A stretch of 58,342 nt of DNA from Burkholderia sp. H160 (GTDB lineage Bacteria; Pseudomonadota; Gammaproteobacteria; Burkholderiales; Burkholderiaceae), in contig ABYL01000036.1 in assembly GCA_000173575.1 (NCBI GenBank), positions 1-58,342 of the forward strand, written 5' to 3'. Numbering within the stretch: position 1 is the stretch's first letter; every line of letters begins with the position of its first letter. The position numbers were made by a program, and so were the translations under genes. The notes under the pieces are model-generated. The model was not told the DNA's origin. It ran no database searches and worked only from the letters and a program-made list of their open reading frames with translations. Positions 17,023-29,069 of the stretch are shown here, one piece after another.

Positions 17023-17118
17023 ATGAATCACGCTGAAATCGAAACCCTGTCGAAAGGGTTGTCCACCGATATCCCCCCTCCCGTGCCGAAGGTCGAGCCC
17101 CTGCGCGCCGCGACCTGA
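17023..17118 (+). CDS. short leader ORF upstream of benA
   Basis: A 31-codon frame with an excellent ribosome site (AGGAG, six bases before ATG at 17023). The peptide begins MNHAEIETLSKGL and contains the polyproline stretch IPPPVP at residues 17-22. It ends 132 bases before benA, and a strong hairpin lies just after its stop. The strong ribosome site and placement in the ben leader argue for translation; whether the peptide or only the act of translating it matters is unknown. No family is recognised. Confidence 0.5.
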   Translation: MNHAEIETLSKGLSTDIPPPVPKVEPLRAAT

Positions 17119-17126
17119 CGCAACAC

Positions 17127-17145
17127 CGGAGGCGCACCGCCTCCG
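17127..17145 (+). promoter_or_regulatory. hairpin between leader ORF and benA
   Basis: CGGAGGCGCACCGCCTCCG forms a perfect 8-bp stem with a 3-base loop, 8 bases after the leader ORF stop. There is no T-run after it, so it is not a standard intrinsic terminator. A second weaker stem (CGGCCT/AGGCCG) follows at about 17175-17196. Confidence 0.55.
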
Positions 17146-17250
17146 CTCCCCGACGTAAAAGACCAACCGGCCACCGGCCTCCCGGCAGGCAGGCCGCTCC
17201 CTACACGCGTGCATCGCACGCATACCGACTGTCCGAATCAGGAGACAAGC

Positions 17251-18614
17251 ATGATTCCGATCTATCCGGATCACACTCCACAACTGAAGAACATCGACGA
17301 CTTTCTCGTGGAAGACCGCGAGCGCGGCGACTACCGCCTGCATCGCAGCGCGTTTACCGACGAGCGTCTGTTCGAACTCGAAATGCAGCATATTTTCGAG
17401 GGTAACTGGATTTACCTCGCGCACGAAAGCCAGATTCCGAACAACAACGACTACTTCACGACCTACATGGGCCGTCAGCCGGTCGTGATCGCGCGTAACC
17501 GTCAGGGCGAGCTGAACGCGTTCATCAACTCGTGCACGCACCGCGGCGCGATGCTGTGCCGCCACAAGCGCGGCAACAAGGCGACGTATACATGCCCGTT
17601 CCACGGTTGGACCTTCAACAACAGCGGCAAGCTGCTGAAGGTCAAAGACCCCGCGGACGCGGGCTATCCCGACTGCTTCAACAAGGAAGGCTCGCACGAC
17701 CTGAAGAAGCTCGCGCGCTTCGGTAACTATCGCGGCTTCCTGTTCGGCAGCTTGAGCGATGACGTGCCGCCGCTCGAGACCTTCCTCGGCGAGGCCGCGC
17801 GCATCATCGACATGATCGTCGACCAGTCGGAAGACGGCCTCGAAGTGCTGCGCGGCTCGTCGACCTATACCTACGAAGGCAACTGGAAGCTGACCGCCGA
17901 AAACGGCGCGGACGGCTATCACGTGTCGGCCGTGCACTGGAACTACGCGGCGACGACCAATCATCGCAAGGAAGAGAACGCGCGCGAAGACAAGATCCGC
18001 GCGATGGATGCCGGTAGCTGGGGCCGTCAGGGCGGCGGCTTCTACGCGTTCGAGCACGGCCACATGCTGCTGTGGACGCGCTGGGCGAATCCGGAAGACC
18101 GTCCGAACTTCAGCCGCCGCGACGAATTCGCCGCGCGCTGCGGCGCCGAGCGCGCCGATTGGATGATCCAGAACTCGCGCAACCTCTGCCTCTATCCGAA
18201 CGTGTATCTGATGGACCAGTTCGGCTCGCAGATTCGCGTGCTGCGTCCGCTGTCGGTCAACAAGACCGAGGTGACGATCTACTGCATCGCGCCGAAGGGC
18301 GAGTCCGACGAAGCGCGCTCGCGCCGCATCCGTCAATACGAGGACTTCTTCAACGTGAGCGGGATGGCCACGCCCGACGACCTCGAGGAATTCCGCGCCT
18401 GCCAGCAGGGCTACGCAGCCCGCGCGGTCGAATGGAACGACATGTGCCGCGGTTCGAAGCACTGGATCGACGGCGCCGACGAAGCCGCGCAAAAGATCGG
18501 CCTCAAGCCCGTGATGAGCGGCGTGAAGACCGAGGACGAAGGCCTTTACACGGTGCAGCACCGCTACTGGATCGACACGATGAAAAAGGCGCTCAACGCG
18601 CCGGGGAGCCGCGC

Positions 18615-18618
<4 letters not shown>
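17251..18618 (+). CDS. benA: benzoate 1,2-dioxygenase, large subunit
   Basis: A 455-residue Rieske oxygenase alpha subunit. The Rieske centre is Cys95-x-His97 and Cys115-x2-His118 with exactly 17 residues between; the mononuclear iron region is DGYHVSAVH with Asp221, His224 and His229. It dihydroxylates benzoate to the cis-diol (1,2-dihydrocyclohexadienediol carboxylate). Gene order with small subunit, single-component reductase, diol dehydrogenase and BenE makes benzoate far more likely than anthranilate or toluate as substrate. GGAGA precedes the ATG at 17251. It overlaps benB by 4 bases. Confidence 0.93.
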
Positions 18619-20942
<2,324 letters not shown>

Positions 20943-20971
20943 CGACCGGCGGGCCGCCTCGACCCACATCG

Positions 20972-22189
20972 ATGATGAATCCCACTCCTAGCCAGGCGCC
21001 GGCTACGCGCGCCGTTGCGGCCGACTTGTCCGTGTCCGCCATCGTGGCCGGCTTCCTGGCCGTGCTGATTTCGTACGCGGGCCCGCTCGTGATCTTTTTC
21101 CAGGCGGCGCAAGCGGTCCACATGCCCAACGAGATGGTCGCGTCATGGGTATGGGGCATCTCGATCGGCGCGGCCATCTCCGGCATCTTCGCAAGCTGGA
21201 AGCTGAAAGTGCCGGTCGTGACCGCATGGTCTGCGCCCGGCACCGCGCTGCTCGTCGGGCTGTTTCCCGCGTTGACGCTGCATCAGGCAGTGGGCGCGTA
21301 CCTGACCGCGGCCGTGATCATTCTGCTGATCGGCGTCTCGGGCTACTTCGACCGGATGGTGCGCAGCATTCCGAAGGGCATGGCCTGCGGGATGATGGCC
21401 GGCATCCTGCTGCAGTTCGGCACGCACGCGTTCAAGGCGGCGGCGTCGATGCCCGCGTTGGCGTTCGGCATGATCGGCGCGTACATCGTGTTCAGACGGC
21501 TGCTGCCGCGCTATTGCATCGTGCTGGTGCTGCTGACGGGCACGGCGCTCGCCATCGCGCTTGGCGCCGCGCATCTGGGCGCACTGCCGCTGCAGGTCAC
21601 GCGGCCGATCTTCATCAAACCCGAATGGACCCTCAGTTCGACGCTGAGTCTTGCGTTGCCGCTCGTCGTCGTCAGTCTGACCGGGCAGTTCCTGCCGGGG
21701 ATGGCGATTCTGCGCGTATCCGGCTATCAGACGCCGGCCCGGCCGATCATCACCGCGACGAGCATCGCGTCGATCGGCGTGGCGTTTTTCGGTGGCATCA
21801 CGATCGTGATTGCCGCGATCACCGCGGCGCTGTGCACCGGCAAGGATGCGCACGACGACCCGGACAGGCGCTATATCGCCGGCATCGCGAACGGCGTGTT
21901 CTATCTGATCGGCGGCACGTTCGCCGGGGCGATCGTCGCGCTGTTCACGATGCTGCCGAAGGAGTTCGTCGCGATTCTGGCGGGCCTCGCGTTGATCGGT
22001 GCGATCACCTCGAACGTGATGGGCGCGATCCAGGACGAGGACCATCGCGAGGCCTCGGTCATCACGTTTCTGGCGACCGCATCCGGTATGACGTTTCTCG
22101 GACTCGGTTCCGCGTTCTGGGGCATCGTGATCGGCTCGTTCGCGCACCTCGTGCTGAACAGGGTGCGGCGCGAGACGGCGAACCGATGA
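20972..22189 (+). CDS. benE: benzoate/H+ symporter
   Basis: A 405-residue membrane protein with about 12 hydrophobic segments, starting soon after benD (29 bases). Family signatures include SASIVAGFLAVLISYAGP-like N-terminus and WGISIGAAISGIFASWK, VPVVTAWSAPGTALL. BenE imports benzoate with protons in the inner membrane. It ends 12 bases from the convergent efflux operon, so any terminator must lie inside coding sequence. Confidence 0.92.
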   Translation: MMNPTPSQAPATRAVAADLSVSAIVAGFLAVLISYAGPLVIFFQAAQAVHMPNEMVASWVWGISIGAAISGIFASWKLKVPVVTAWSAPGTALLVGLFPALTLHQAVGAYLTAAVIILLIGVSGYFDRMVRSIPKGMACGMMAGILLQFGTHAFKAAASMPALAFGMIGAYIVFRRLLPRYCIVLVLLTGTALAIALGAAHLGALPLQVTRPIFIKPEWTLSSTLSLALPLVVVSLTGQFLPGMAILRVSGYQTPARPIITATSIASIGVAFFGGITIVIAAITAALCTGKDAHDDPDRRYIAGIANGVFYLIGGTFAGAIVALFTMLPKEFVAILAGLALIGAITSNVMGAIQDEDHREASVITFLATASGMTFLGLGSAFWGIVIGSFAHLVLNRVRRETANR

Positions 22190-22201
22190 CGAACCGGTGA
22201 C

Positions 22202-23728
22202 TCAAGGCCGCGCCCCAAGCGCCTGATAGAGCGCGGCGGTATCGGCATAACGTTGCGCGGCGGCTTTTGTGCGATCGAGTCCGGTCTGCAATTCCTGCCG
22301 CTGCGTATCGAGCAACGTCAATTGACTGATGCCGCCCGCCGCATAACGCTGACTGGCAATATCGGCGCTACGTTGCGCGCTGCGCTGCGCGGCGTCGAGC
22401 GCCTGCAACGCGATGGCGTCCTGATCGAGCGCGCGCAGCGCGTCGGCGACCTGTTGCAGTCCCTGCAGCACGGTTTGCTTGTACACAGCGAGCGCTGCCT
22501 CGTAGGCCGCTTCGGACGAACGCTTGCGCGCCAGCAGTTCACCGCCGTGAAACAGCGGCTGCGTGAGACCCGCGCCGAAATTCCACACGTTAAAACCCGT
22601 CAGCAGGTCGGACACATTGACGCGTTCGGTCGCCGCGCTGCCCGACAGCGTGATGCGTGGATACAGGTTCGCGGTCGCGACGCCGACGTTCGCGCTCGCC
22701 TGATGCAACAGCGCCTCGGACGCGCGGATGTCGGGCCGCTGCTGCGCAAGCGTTGACGGCAACGTCAGCGGCAGGTCGGCCGGCAGCACGAGCGTATCGA
22801 GGTCGAGTGCGGCAAGCTCGGTCGTGGCGGGCAAATCCGCCGGCGCACGTCCGAGATAGATCGCGAGTTGATGATCGGTCTGTGCGAGTTGCGTGCGCAA
22901 CGGCGGTAACGTCGCGCGAGTTTGCTGCACGAGCGTGCGCTGGCTCAGCAGATCGACCTCGGAGATGCCGCCAGCCCGATAGCGGTGTTCGGCGATGTCG
23001 AGTTGCTGCATCTGGTTCGCGAGCAGCGCTTCGGTCAGTGCAATCTGCCGCGCCAGCGACGCGCGCCGGATCGCAGCCGTCACGACATTGCCGGCGACCG
23101 TCAAACGCGCGGCCTCGAGTTCGTATTGCTGATAGTCGACCTGCGCGGCCACCGCTTCGAGCGCGCGACGATTCGCGCCGAACAGATCGAGCGTGTACGA
23201 CACCGTGACCTGCGCGCTATACAGCGTGAACGGCGCAAACGAGCGCCCCTGCGCCAGCTGTCCGAAGCCGAGCGCCTCAGGATCGATTTTCTCGCGCGTG
23301 GCCGACAGGTTGGCATCGGCTTTCGGCCAGAGCGTGCCACCTGCCTGCGCGCGATAGTCCTGCTGCGCTTCGTCGAGTTTCGCGCGGGCTTGCGCGAGGG
23401 TCGGGCTTTCGTCGAGCGCCTGTTGCACGAGCGCGTTCAGCGCTGGCGAGCCGAACGCGCGCCACCAGCCGTCCCCGGGCAGATCCGTCGGCACGAAGTG
23501 TTGTGCGGCGCCGCCTGGACCGTCGGAGGCGACGGTACTTGCCGCAAGCGGTGCGGCGGTATAGCTCGACACGCTGGTCACGTCGGGACGATGGAAATCC
23601 GGGCCGACCGCACACGCGCACAATGTCGCGCTAGCGCCGAAGGCTGCGAGCCAAAGCGCAGCGGACCGACAGGCCGCACTATGAAAAACCACGGTACGAA
23701 AGGCACGAACGGCAGGAGCGGAATACAT
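22202..23728 (-). CDS. outer-membrane efflux lipoprotein (NodT/OprM family)
   Basis: A 508-residue TolC-like channel with a lipoprotein signal (hydrophobic stretch ending LCAC before AVGPDFHRP, the usual junction in NodT proteins). Two OEP repeats are visible, each with long coiled-coil segments (about 90-290 and 300-490). It forms the outer-membrane duct for the adaptor and ABC transporter upstream in the same operon. Fourth partner last in order; lies 12 bases after the permease gene. Confidence 0.9.
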   Translation of the reverse strand: MYSAPAVRAFRTVVFHSAACRSAALWLAAFGASATLCACAVGPDFHRPDVTSVSSYTAAPLAASTVASDGPGGAAQHFVPTDLPGDGWWRAFGSPALNALVQQALDESPTLAQARAKLDEAQQDYRAQAGGTLWPKADANLSATREKIDPEALGFGQLAQGRSFAPFTLYSAQVTVSYTLDLFGANRRALEAVAAQVDYQQYELEAARLTVAGNVVTAAIRRASLARQIALTEALLANQMQQLDIAEHRYRAGGISEVDLLSQRTLVQQTRATLPPLRTQLAQTDHQLAIYLGRAPADLPATTELAALDLDTLVLPADLPLTLPSTLAQQRPDIRASEALLHQASANVGVATANLYPRITLSGSAATERVNVSDLLTGFNVWNFGAGLTQPLFHGGELLARKRSSEAAYEAALAVYKQTVLQGLQQVADALRALDQDAIALQALDAAQRSAQRSADIASQRYAAGGISQLTLLDTQRQELQTGLDRTKAAAQRYADTAALYQALGARP

Positions 23729-23740
23729 TGCAGGCCTTCC

Positions 23741-24892
23741 TCAATCGAGCGTGCGTCGATAGAACTTCACGGCGACGCCCATCACGACGACCAGAAAAAT
23801 AAGCAGCGGCCACACATGCGGCCACATGTCGGCCCAACCGACGCCCTTGAGCAGAATGCCGCGCACGAGCCGGTTGAAATAGGTGAGCGGCAACAGATTG
23901 CCGATGTACTGCGCCCACATGGGCATGCCCGCGAACGGGAACATGAAACCCGACAGCAGGATGTTGGGCAGAAAATAGAACATCGTCAGTTGCATGGCCT
24001 GCAACTGATTCTGCGCGAGCGACGAGAGCGTAATGCCGATCGTCAGATTGGCCGCGACGAACAATAGAGCGGACAGATACAGCGCGATCAGACTGCCTTC
24101 GAACGGCACATTGAACACGTAGCGCGCGGCCGCGAGAATGATGCTGACCTGCACCAGCCCGATTGCCACGTAAGGCACGATCTTGCCGGTCATGACTTCG
24201 AGCGGCAGCACCGGCGTGGCGAGCAGGTTTTCCATCGTGCCGCGCTCGCGTTCGCGCGTGATTGCGAGGCCCGTCATCATGACCATCGTCATCGTCAGGA
24301 TCACGCCCATCAGGCCGGGCACCACGTTGTACTGGGTGATGCTTTCGGGGTTGTAGAGCCGATGCAACTGAACATCGAAAGCTGTGGGGCCGACCGCGAG
24401 CGACGATAACGGACCCGTGAGGTCCTTCTGCAATACCGACTGCGTGATCGACGGCAACGCGCCAAGCGCAGTGCCCACCGCCATGGGGTCCGTCGCGTCG
24501 GCTTCGACGAGCAGCGATGGCCGCGCGCCCTTGGCCAGCTCGCGCGTGAAACCGACGGGGATATTCAGCACGAACAGCACCTTGCCCTGCGCGAGCGCGC
24601 GGCGGCCGGACTCTTCGTCGGGCAGCGTCGAGACGATGTCGAAGTAATCGGAATTGCGCATCGCCATCAGGAAACTGCGCGTGAACTCGCTGTGATCGGC
24701 GGCGATGACGGCGGTCGGCAGATGCTTCGGGTCGGTATTGATCGCGAAGCCGAATAGCGCCATCTGCATGATCGGCAGCACGATCATCATCGCAAACGTG
24801 ATGCGGTCGCGCTTCAGTTGCAGAAACTCCTTGCGCACGATGCTCCACCAGCGCATCAGCGAAAAGCGGGGAAGGCGGCGCGGGGTGTTCAC
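23741..24892 (-). CDS. ABC-2 type efflux permease
   Basis: A 383-residue ABC-2 permease of the YhhJ/YbhR kind: first membrane helix near 35-55, a large periplasmic domain, then five membrane helices including the MENLLATPVLPLEVMTGKI region. I chose the GTG at 24892 because it overlaps the ATPase stop (GTGA at 24889-24892) and the product has family length. Upstream in-frame ATGs would run far into the ATPase gene. Only one permease gene is present, so it likely acts as a homodimer. Confidence 0.88.
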   Translation of the reverse strand: MNTPRRLPRFSLMRWWSIVRKEFLQLKRDRITFAMMIVLPIMQMALFGFAINTDPKHLPTAVIAADHSEFTRSFLMAMRNSDYFDIVSTLPDEESGRRALAQGKVLFVLNIPVGFTRELAKGARPSLLVEADATDPMAVGTALGALPSITQSVLQKDLTGPLSSLAVGPTAFDVQLHRLYNPESITQYNVVPGLMGVILTMTMVMMTGLAITRERERGTMENLLATPVLPLEVMTGKIVPYVAIGLVQVSIILAAARYVFNVPFEGSLIALYLSALLFVAANLTIGITLSSLAQNQLQAMQLTMFYFLPNILLSGFMFPFAGMPMWAQYIGNLLPLTYFNRLVRGILLKGVGWADMWPHVWPLLIFLVVVMGVAVKFYRRTLD

Positions 24893-25872
24893 GATGCCTT
24901 GCCCGCGGAAGGGGTTGCGTAATTGTCGGTCGAGCGGTTCATCATGAAGATGAACACGTCCTCGAGGCCGGTTTCTTGTCTTTCGATCCGCAGCGCCGGG
25001 TCCGAGTGAGCGAGCTGGTCGATCGTCGCGTGCAGTTCGGGCGTGTCCGGACCGCTCACGTGCAGCGACGAACCGAATGCCACTGTCTGCTCGACGCCGG
25101 GTGAGCGGCGCAGCCGATCGCCGAGTTCGACGAGATTCTGGCCGTACACGGCCCACGTCACGAGCCCTTGCGAATCGATGACCTGTTTCGCCGTGCCCTG
25201 CGCGAGCAGCTTGCCGTACGCGATATAAGCGAGCTTGTGACAGCGTTCCGCTTCGTCCATATAGTGCGTGCTGACGAGCACCGAGATGCCGCGTGCCGCG
25301 AGGCGGTGCAACTCTTCCCAGAAGTCGCGGCGCGCGCTCGGGTCGACACCCGCCGTCGGTTCGTCGAGCAGCAGCAGTTCCGGCTCATGCAGCATGCACG
25401 CGGCCAGCGCGAGGCGCTGCTTCCATCCGCCCGACAACGCACCGGCTGGTTGCTTCGCACGGCTTTGAAGTCCAAGCTGTTCGAGCGCGCGATCGACCGC
25501 CTCGCGGCGGTTCTTCATCTCGTAGAGGCGCGCGACGAAGTCGAGGTTTTCGCGGATCGTCAGATCTTCCCAATAGGAGAAGCGCTGGGTCATATAGCCG
25601 GTGCGTCGCTTGATCTGCGCGCTGTCGTGCACGATGTCGTAGCCGAGACACGTGCCGCTGCCGGAGTCGGGCGTCAGCAGGCCGCACATCATACGGATGC
25701 AGGTGGTTTTGCCGCTACCGTTCGGGCCGAGGAAGCCGAAAATTTCGCCACGCTGCACGCGCATCGTTACATCGTTGACCACGTGCTTCGTGCCGAAATG
25801 CTTATTGAGCCCGTGCACGTCGATCGCGTACACGGGGTGGTTCGTGTTGTCGGGGGTTGCGGGTGAACTCAT
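24889..25872 (-). CDS. ABC efflux ATPase (YbhF/DrrA-like)
   Basis: A 327-residue ATPase with Walker A GPNGSGKTT near 52, signature LSGGWKQRLALA near 148, Walker B LLLLDEPTAGVDP and switch His in STHYMDE. The C-terminal extension (about 245-327) is usual for DrrA-type export ATPases. Its ATG overlaps the adaptor stop (25869-25872) and its stop overlaps the permease GTG, so the export genes are translationally chained. Confidence 0.9.
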   Translation of the reverse strand: MSSPATPDNTNHPVYAIDVHGLNKHFGTKHVVNDVTMRVQRGEIFGFLGPNGSGKTTCIRMMCGLLTPDSGSGTCLGYDIVHDSAQIKRRTGYMTQRFSYWEDLTIRENLDFVARLYEMKNRREAVDRALEQLGLQSRAKQPAGALSGGWKQRLALAACMLHEPELLLLDEPTAGVDPSARRDFWEELHRLAARGISVLVSTHYMDEAERCHKLAYIAYGKLLAQGTAKQVIDSQGLVTWAVYGQNLVELGDRLRRSPGVEQTVAFGSSLHVSGPDTPELHATIDQLAHSDPALRIERQETGLEDVFIFMMNRSTDNYATPSAGKAS

Positions 25873-26837
25873 TGCAGCGTCACCGTGACGGGCTGACCGG
25901 GCCGCAGCTTCGGCGCATCGGCGGTTTGGGGTTTGGCTTCGACCATGAACACGAGCTTCGCGCGGCTTTCGTTGCTGAAGATCACCGGCGGCGTGTACTC
26001 CGCCTGGTCCGAAATGAAGCTGAGCACGGCTGGCACGTCGGCGGCGCAACCGTCGCAATGAATCACGACGCGACGGCCCGGTGCGAGCGAACCGACCACC
26101 CCCTGGGGCACGAAAAAGCGCACCTTGACGTTCTCGGGCGGCAGCATGCGCACGACGGGGCTGCCCGCCGGCACCCATTCGCCGCTGCGATACATCGTGT
26201 CGAACACGAGGCCCGCGTGCGGCGCGTGCACGCTCTTCTGATCGAGCTTCCATTGGGCCTGGCCGAGCTGGGCCTGCGCCGCATCGACCTGTGCCTGCTG
26301 CGCGCGGATCTGTTCGATCCGCCCCGGCAGCCGGGCGACGACAAGCTGGCTCTGCAGCTCGCGCACGTGTGCGGCGCTCGACAGCGCGCTCGCGCGCGAG
26401 TCGTCGAGCTGGCTTTGCGGGACACCGCCCGCGCCGAATTGCTGTTCGTCGCGACGGAACTGGGTCGCGGCGCGCGACGCGTCGGCTTCGGCCTGCACGA
26501 GTTGCGCGCGCGTCACGTCGACTTCGGGCGGGCGCTTGCCGGTCCCAAGGTCGGCAAGCTGGGAGCGGGCCGCGCGCAGTTGCTCGTTGGCCTGTGCCAC
26601 GGCTTCGGTTTCGTTCTGCGCTTCGAGCGCGAACAGCGGCGTGTTCTGCGCAACGGTCTGCCCGCGTGAGACTGCGAGCTCGGTCAACTGCCCCGCCTGT
26701 GAAGACGCGAGGTACAGGAACTCGCCTTCCACATAACCTTGCCACGTGTTCGCCGGTTGTTGCGAACAGCTCGCGCACGCCGCGATGCAGAGTGCAAGCA
26801 ACGCGACACGCATGGATGAGCTAACAGACGAAATCAT
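25869..26837 (-). CDS. HlyD-family efflux adaptor lipoprotein
   Basis: A 322-residue membrane-fusion protein. Residues 1-23 form a lipoprotein signal (IAACASC-S), then a biotinyl-lipoyl half (EGEFLYLASSQAGQLTELAV), a long alpha-helical hairpin (about 85-200) and the second lipoyl half and beta-barrel. It bridges the inner-membrane ABC pump and the NodT channel. The ATG at 26837 overlaps the TetR stop and follows GGGAAG. Confidence 0.9.
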   Translation of the reverse strand: MISSVSSSMRVALLALCIAACASCSQQPANTWQGYVEGEFLYLASSQAGQLTELAVSRGQTVAQNTPLFALEAQNETEAVAQANEQLRAARSQLADLGTGKRPPEVDVTRAQLVQAEADASRAATQFRRDEQQFGAGGVPQSQLDDSRASALSSAAHVRELQSQLVVARLPGRIEQIRAQQAQVDAAQAQLGQAQWKLDQKSVHAPHAGLVFDTMYRSGEWVPAGSPVVRMLPPENVKVRFFVPQGVVGSLAPGRRVVIHCDGCAADVPAVLSFISDQAEYTPPVIFSNESRAKLVFMVEAKPQTADAPKLRPGQPVTVTLQ

Positions 26838-27541
26838 GACGGCTTCCCTTTCGCGCGGCGTGCGGTCGGCGTCGCTCTGGTCCTGACCTTGGGCGCCGCG
26901 GTTGCGCTCATGCCCTGCGTGAGTAAAGCGACGACATGGCGTTCGAGCGTCGCGCGATCGAATAAGGTGCCTGGATTCACGCGCTGCCAGATCTTTGCGG
27001 CAGCCTGCGGCAGCATCACGAGCGCCAACACCGAGTTGAACAGCAGCAACGGTTCGAGCTGCGCATTCAACTGGCCCGATGCACAGCCACGCGCGATGTT
27101 CTGACCGAACGCGGCGAGCTTTTGCACGGGGATGTGCGCGAAAGCGCGCTCGCGCAGCAGACCGCCTTCGTTGACGATTTCGCGCAGCCATAACGAAGGT
27201 AGCCAAGGCATGGCTTCGGTGACGTCGAACATGCGCCTGACGATGCCATGTGTCAGCGCGAGCGGTTCGTCGTGTTCGGGATCGACCGGGTCCCAGATCG
27301 CACCGAACGCGGGGAAGAGCTTTTCCTCGAACAGTGCGTCGAGCAGCTTTTCGCGGGTCTGGAACCAGTAGTGCACCATCGCGGATGTCACGCCGCTCGC
27401 CGCCGCGATCTGGGCAAGCGTCGTGTTGGCGATGCCGCGCTCGGCGAACAGCGCCACCGCGATATCGAGCAGATGCTCGCGTGCGTCGAAGTCCTGAGGA
27501 TGAGGACGACGACCCATTCTGGAACGCGCGGCCTGGGCCAT
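26834..27541 (-). CDS. TetR-family repressor of the efflux operon
   Basis: A 235-residue TetR protein with a helix-turn-helix at about 25-70 (GIANTTLAQIAAASGVTSAMVHYWF) and a ligand domain of the kind found in CecR (YbiH), which controls the same YbhGFSR-type efflux genes in E. coli. It is the first gene of the operon and therefore autoregulated. A palindrome just upstream (27551-27568) is the likely operator. GTG at 27547 is an alternative start. Confidence 0.88.
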   Translation of the reverse strand: MAQAARSRMGRRPHPQDFDAREHLLDIAVALFAERGIANTTLAQIAAASGVTSAMVHYWFQTREKLLDALFEEKLFPAFGAIWDPVDPEHDEPLALTHGIVRRMFDVTEAMPWLPSLWLREIVNEGGLLRERAFAHIPVQKLAAFGQNIARGCASGQLNAQLEPLLLFNSVLALVMLPQAAAKIWQRVNPGTLFDRATLERHVVALLTQGMSATAAPKVRTRATPTARRAKGKPS

Positions 27542-27550
27542 GGTCACTAG

Positions 27551-27568
27551 ACTAATTGATGAGTTAGT
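27551..27568. promoter_or_regulatory. candidate TetR operator
   Basis: ACTAATTGATGAGTTAGT, an imperfect 18-bp palindrome (ACTAA-N8-TTAGT) 10 bases upstream of the tetR start, in an AT-rich patch that would hold the operon promoter. Position and symmetry fit autorepression. Confidence 0.5.
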
Positions 27569-27775
27569 TAGTTTTAACGCTTTGATACTAGGACATTTTC
27601 TGGTGCAGCGAAGGAGGGGAAACCCTGCGGCGGGTGCGTTTCGATCCTCTCGTTGATCCGCGTCAATAGGACGCGCGATGACGCGGCATGGGAGCGTCGA
27701 TACCGGAATAGACGCTCATCTTTTGCTGCGTTCGGTTCGTCGATACGCTGGCGTTTTCCATCAACGGAGGGCGCC

Positions 27776-27938
27776 ATGGTCAGCGCGACACGACACGGCG
27801 AACGTTATTGCACGGTGGTGACCAATGGCCGTGTCCACCTGTATTCGGATACCAGCAAGAACGGTGTCGGCGATGCTCGCGTCCCCGGTGGCGAGGACGC
27901 TCGGTAAGCCGGTGCGAGTGGGGCTCGTGCAGGTGTAG
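27776..27938 (+). pseudogene. probable OsmC-family remnant with the middle deleted
   Basis: A 43-codon ORF (27776-27907) has a good ribosome site (GGAGG) and an N-terminus resembling OsmC-type proteins (RHGERYCTVVTNG...LYSD). Just past KNGVG, the +1 frame reads ASPVARTLGKPVRVGL and stops at 27936-27938, resembling the end of the same family. The piece between, normally about 80-90 residues with the catalytic Cys, is absent. This is pattern recognition without alignment; it could instead be a short unrelated ORF. Confidence 0.35.
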
Positions 27939-27957
27939 TTGGGCGAGTGCCGTATCG

Positions 27958-28950
27958 CTACGGCTGAACCGCTCGCGACCGTTTGTTCGAACTCGCGGCG
28001 CGAAACCGCTGCGGCGGCTGCCCAGCGCGAAGCTCGTGTGGATCGAGGAAAAAATTTCGGTTGCCGGCCATGCGCTCAACCATGAAGTCGATGAAGGTCT
28101 TCACGCGTAGCGACTGCTCGGTTCGATGCCCATAGTAGATATAGATCATGCCGTGCTCGGTGACGTGCCGCGTCAGCAACGGAATCAGCCGGCCGCTTCT
28201 GATGTGAGGCGTTGCGTTGAAGCTACCCAACTGCCCGATGCCGAGGCCCGATAGCACCGCCTGCGTTTCCATTTCCGTGTCGTTCACGCAGAGGGCAGCG
28301 GGCACGTCGCGATAGACGACTTCATCGCCGATCCGGAACTGCCACTGCGCGAGCTTTCCCGTGTTTGCCCGCCGGTACCCGGTGCATCGATGTTGAGCCA
28401 GTTCCTCGATGGTCCGCGGCGCGCCGTTGCGCTCGATGTATTCCGGCGATGCGCACACGATCAGCTGTATTGGCACCAGTCGGCGTGCGATCGAGCCGCC
28501 CGATGGCGGCGGGCCACCGCGAAATCCCACATCGGAGCGGTCGGTCACGAGATCCGTGAACTGATCATCGAGTTGCACCTCGAATTGCACGTTCGGATAG
28601 AGCTTCTGGAATTCCTCGAAGTACGGCCACAGGACCGGGAGCCCGAGCGCGCGCGCCGCGCTCACGCGCAGCACGCCGCCCACTTCTTCCTTCGAGCGCC
28701 GGGCCTCGTCGAGCGCGGACGACAGGGTCGCGAGCGCCGGCTTCACGCTGTCGAGAAGCCGTTGGCCTTCCTCCGTCACGCTCAGCTTGCGCGTGGTCCG
28801 ATGAAAGAGCCGCACACCCAGATCCTTCTCCAGCTGCATCACCGCATGGCTCGCTGCCTGCGGCGAGATGCCTTGATCGACGGCCGCGCTGCGCAGGCTT
28901 CCGAGCGTCGCGGCGCGCACGAAAATGGTGATCGCACGCATCCCGTTCAT
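27958..28950 (-). CDS. LysR-family regulator
   Basis: A 330-residue LysR protein starting MNGMRAITIFVRAATLGSLRSAAVDQGISPQAASHAV, with the winged helix-turn-helix at residues 1-65 and effector domain after. It is divergent from the SDR gene, the usual LysR target arrangement. TTG-N9-CAA at 28980-28994 in the 119-base spacer fits a LysR box. The ligand is unknown. Confidence 0.87.
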   Translation of the reverse strand: MNGMRAITIFVRAATLGSLRSAAVDQGISPQAASHAVMQLEKDLGVRLFHRTTRKLSVTEEGQRLLDSVKPALATLSSALDEARRSKEEVGGVLRVSAARALGLPVLWPYFEEFQKLYPNVQFEVQLDDQFTDLVTDRSDVGFRGGPPPSGGSIARRLVPIQLIVCASPEYIERNGAPRTIEELAQHRCTGYRRANTGKLAQWQFRIGDEVVYRDVPAALCVNDTEMETQAVLSGLGIGQLGSFNATPHIRSGRLIPLLTRHVTEHGMIYIYYGHRTEQSLRVKTFIDFMVERMAGNRNFFLDPHELRAGQPPQRFRAASSNKRSRAVQP

Positions 28951-29069
28951 TTCTGGCGCCCCGGATTCGCAAATAAAAGTTGATTATGAACCAAACAATG
29001 TCCGGCTAGTTTGTGTCAATCGTCGCGCCTACGATGGCATCACTTCATCACACACGTAGGAGAGACATC

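Noticed and set aside
17023-17118. Leader ORF as a PqqA-like peptide precursor
   Set aside because: It lacks the conserved Glu-x3-Tyr and no radical SAM or pqq genes are nearby.
17127-17145. Hairpin after the ben leader ORF as an intrinsic terminator
   Set aside because: No T-run follows the stem; it was kept as an RNA structure, not as a terminator.
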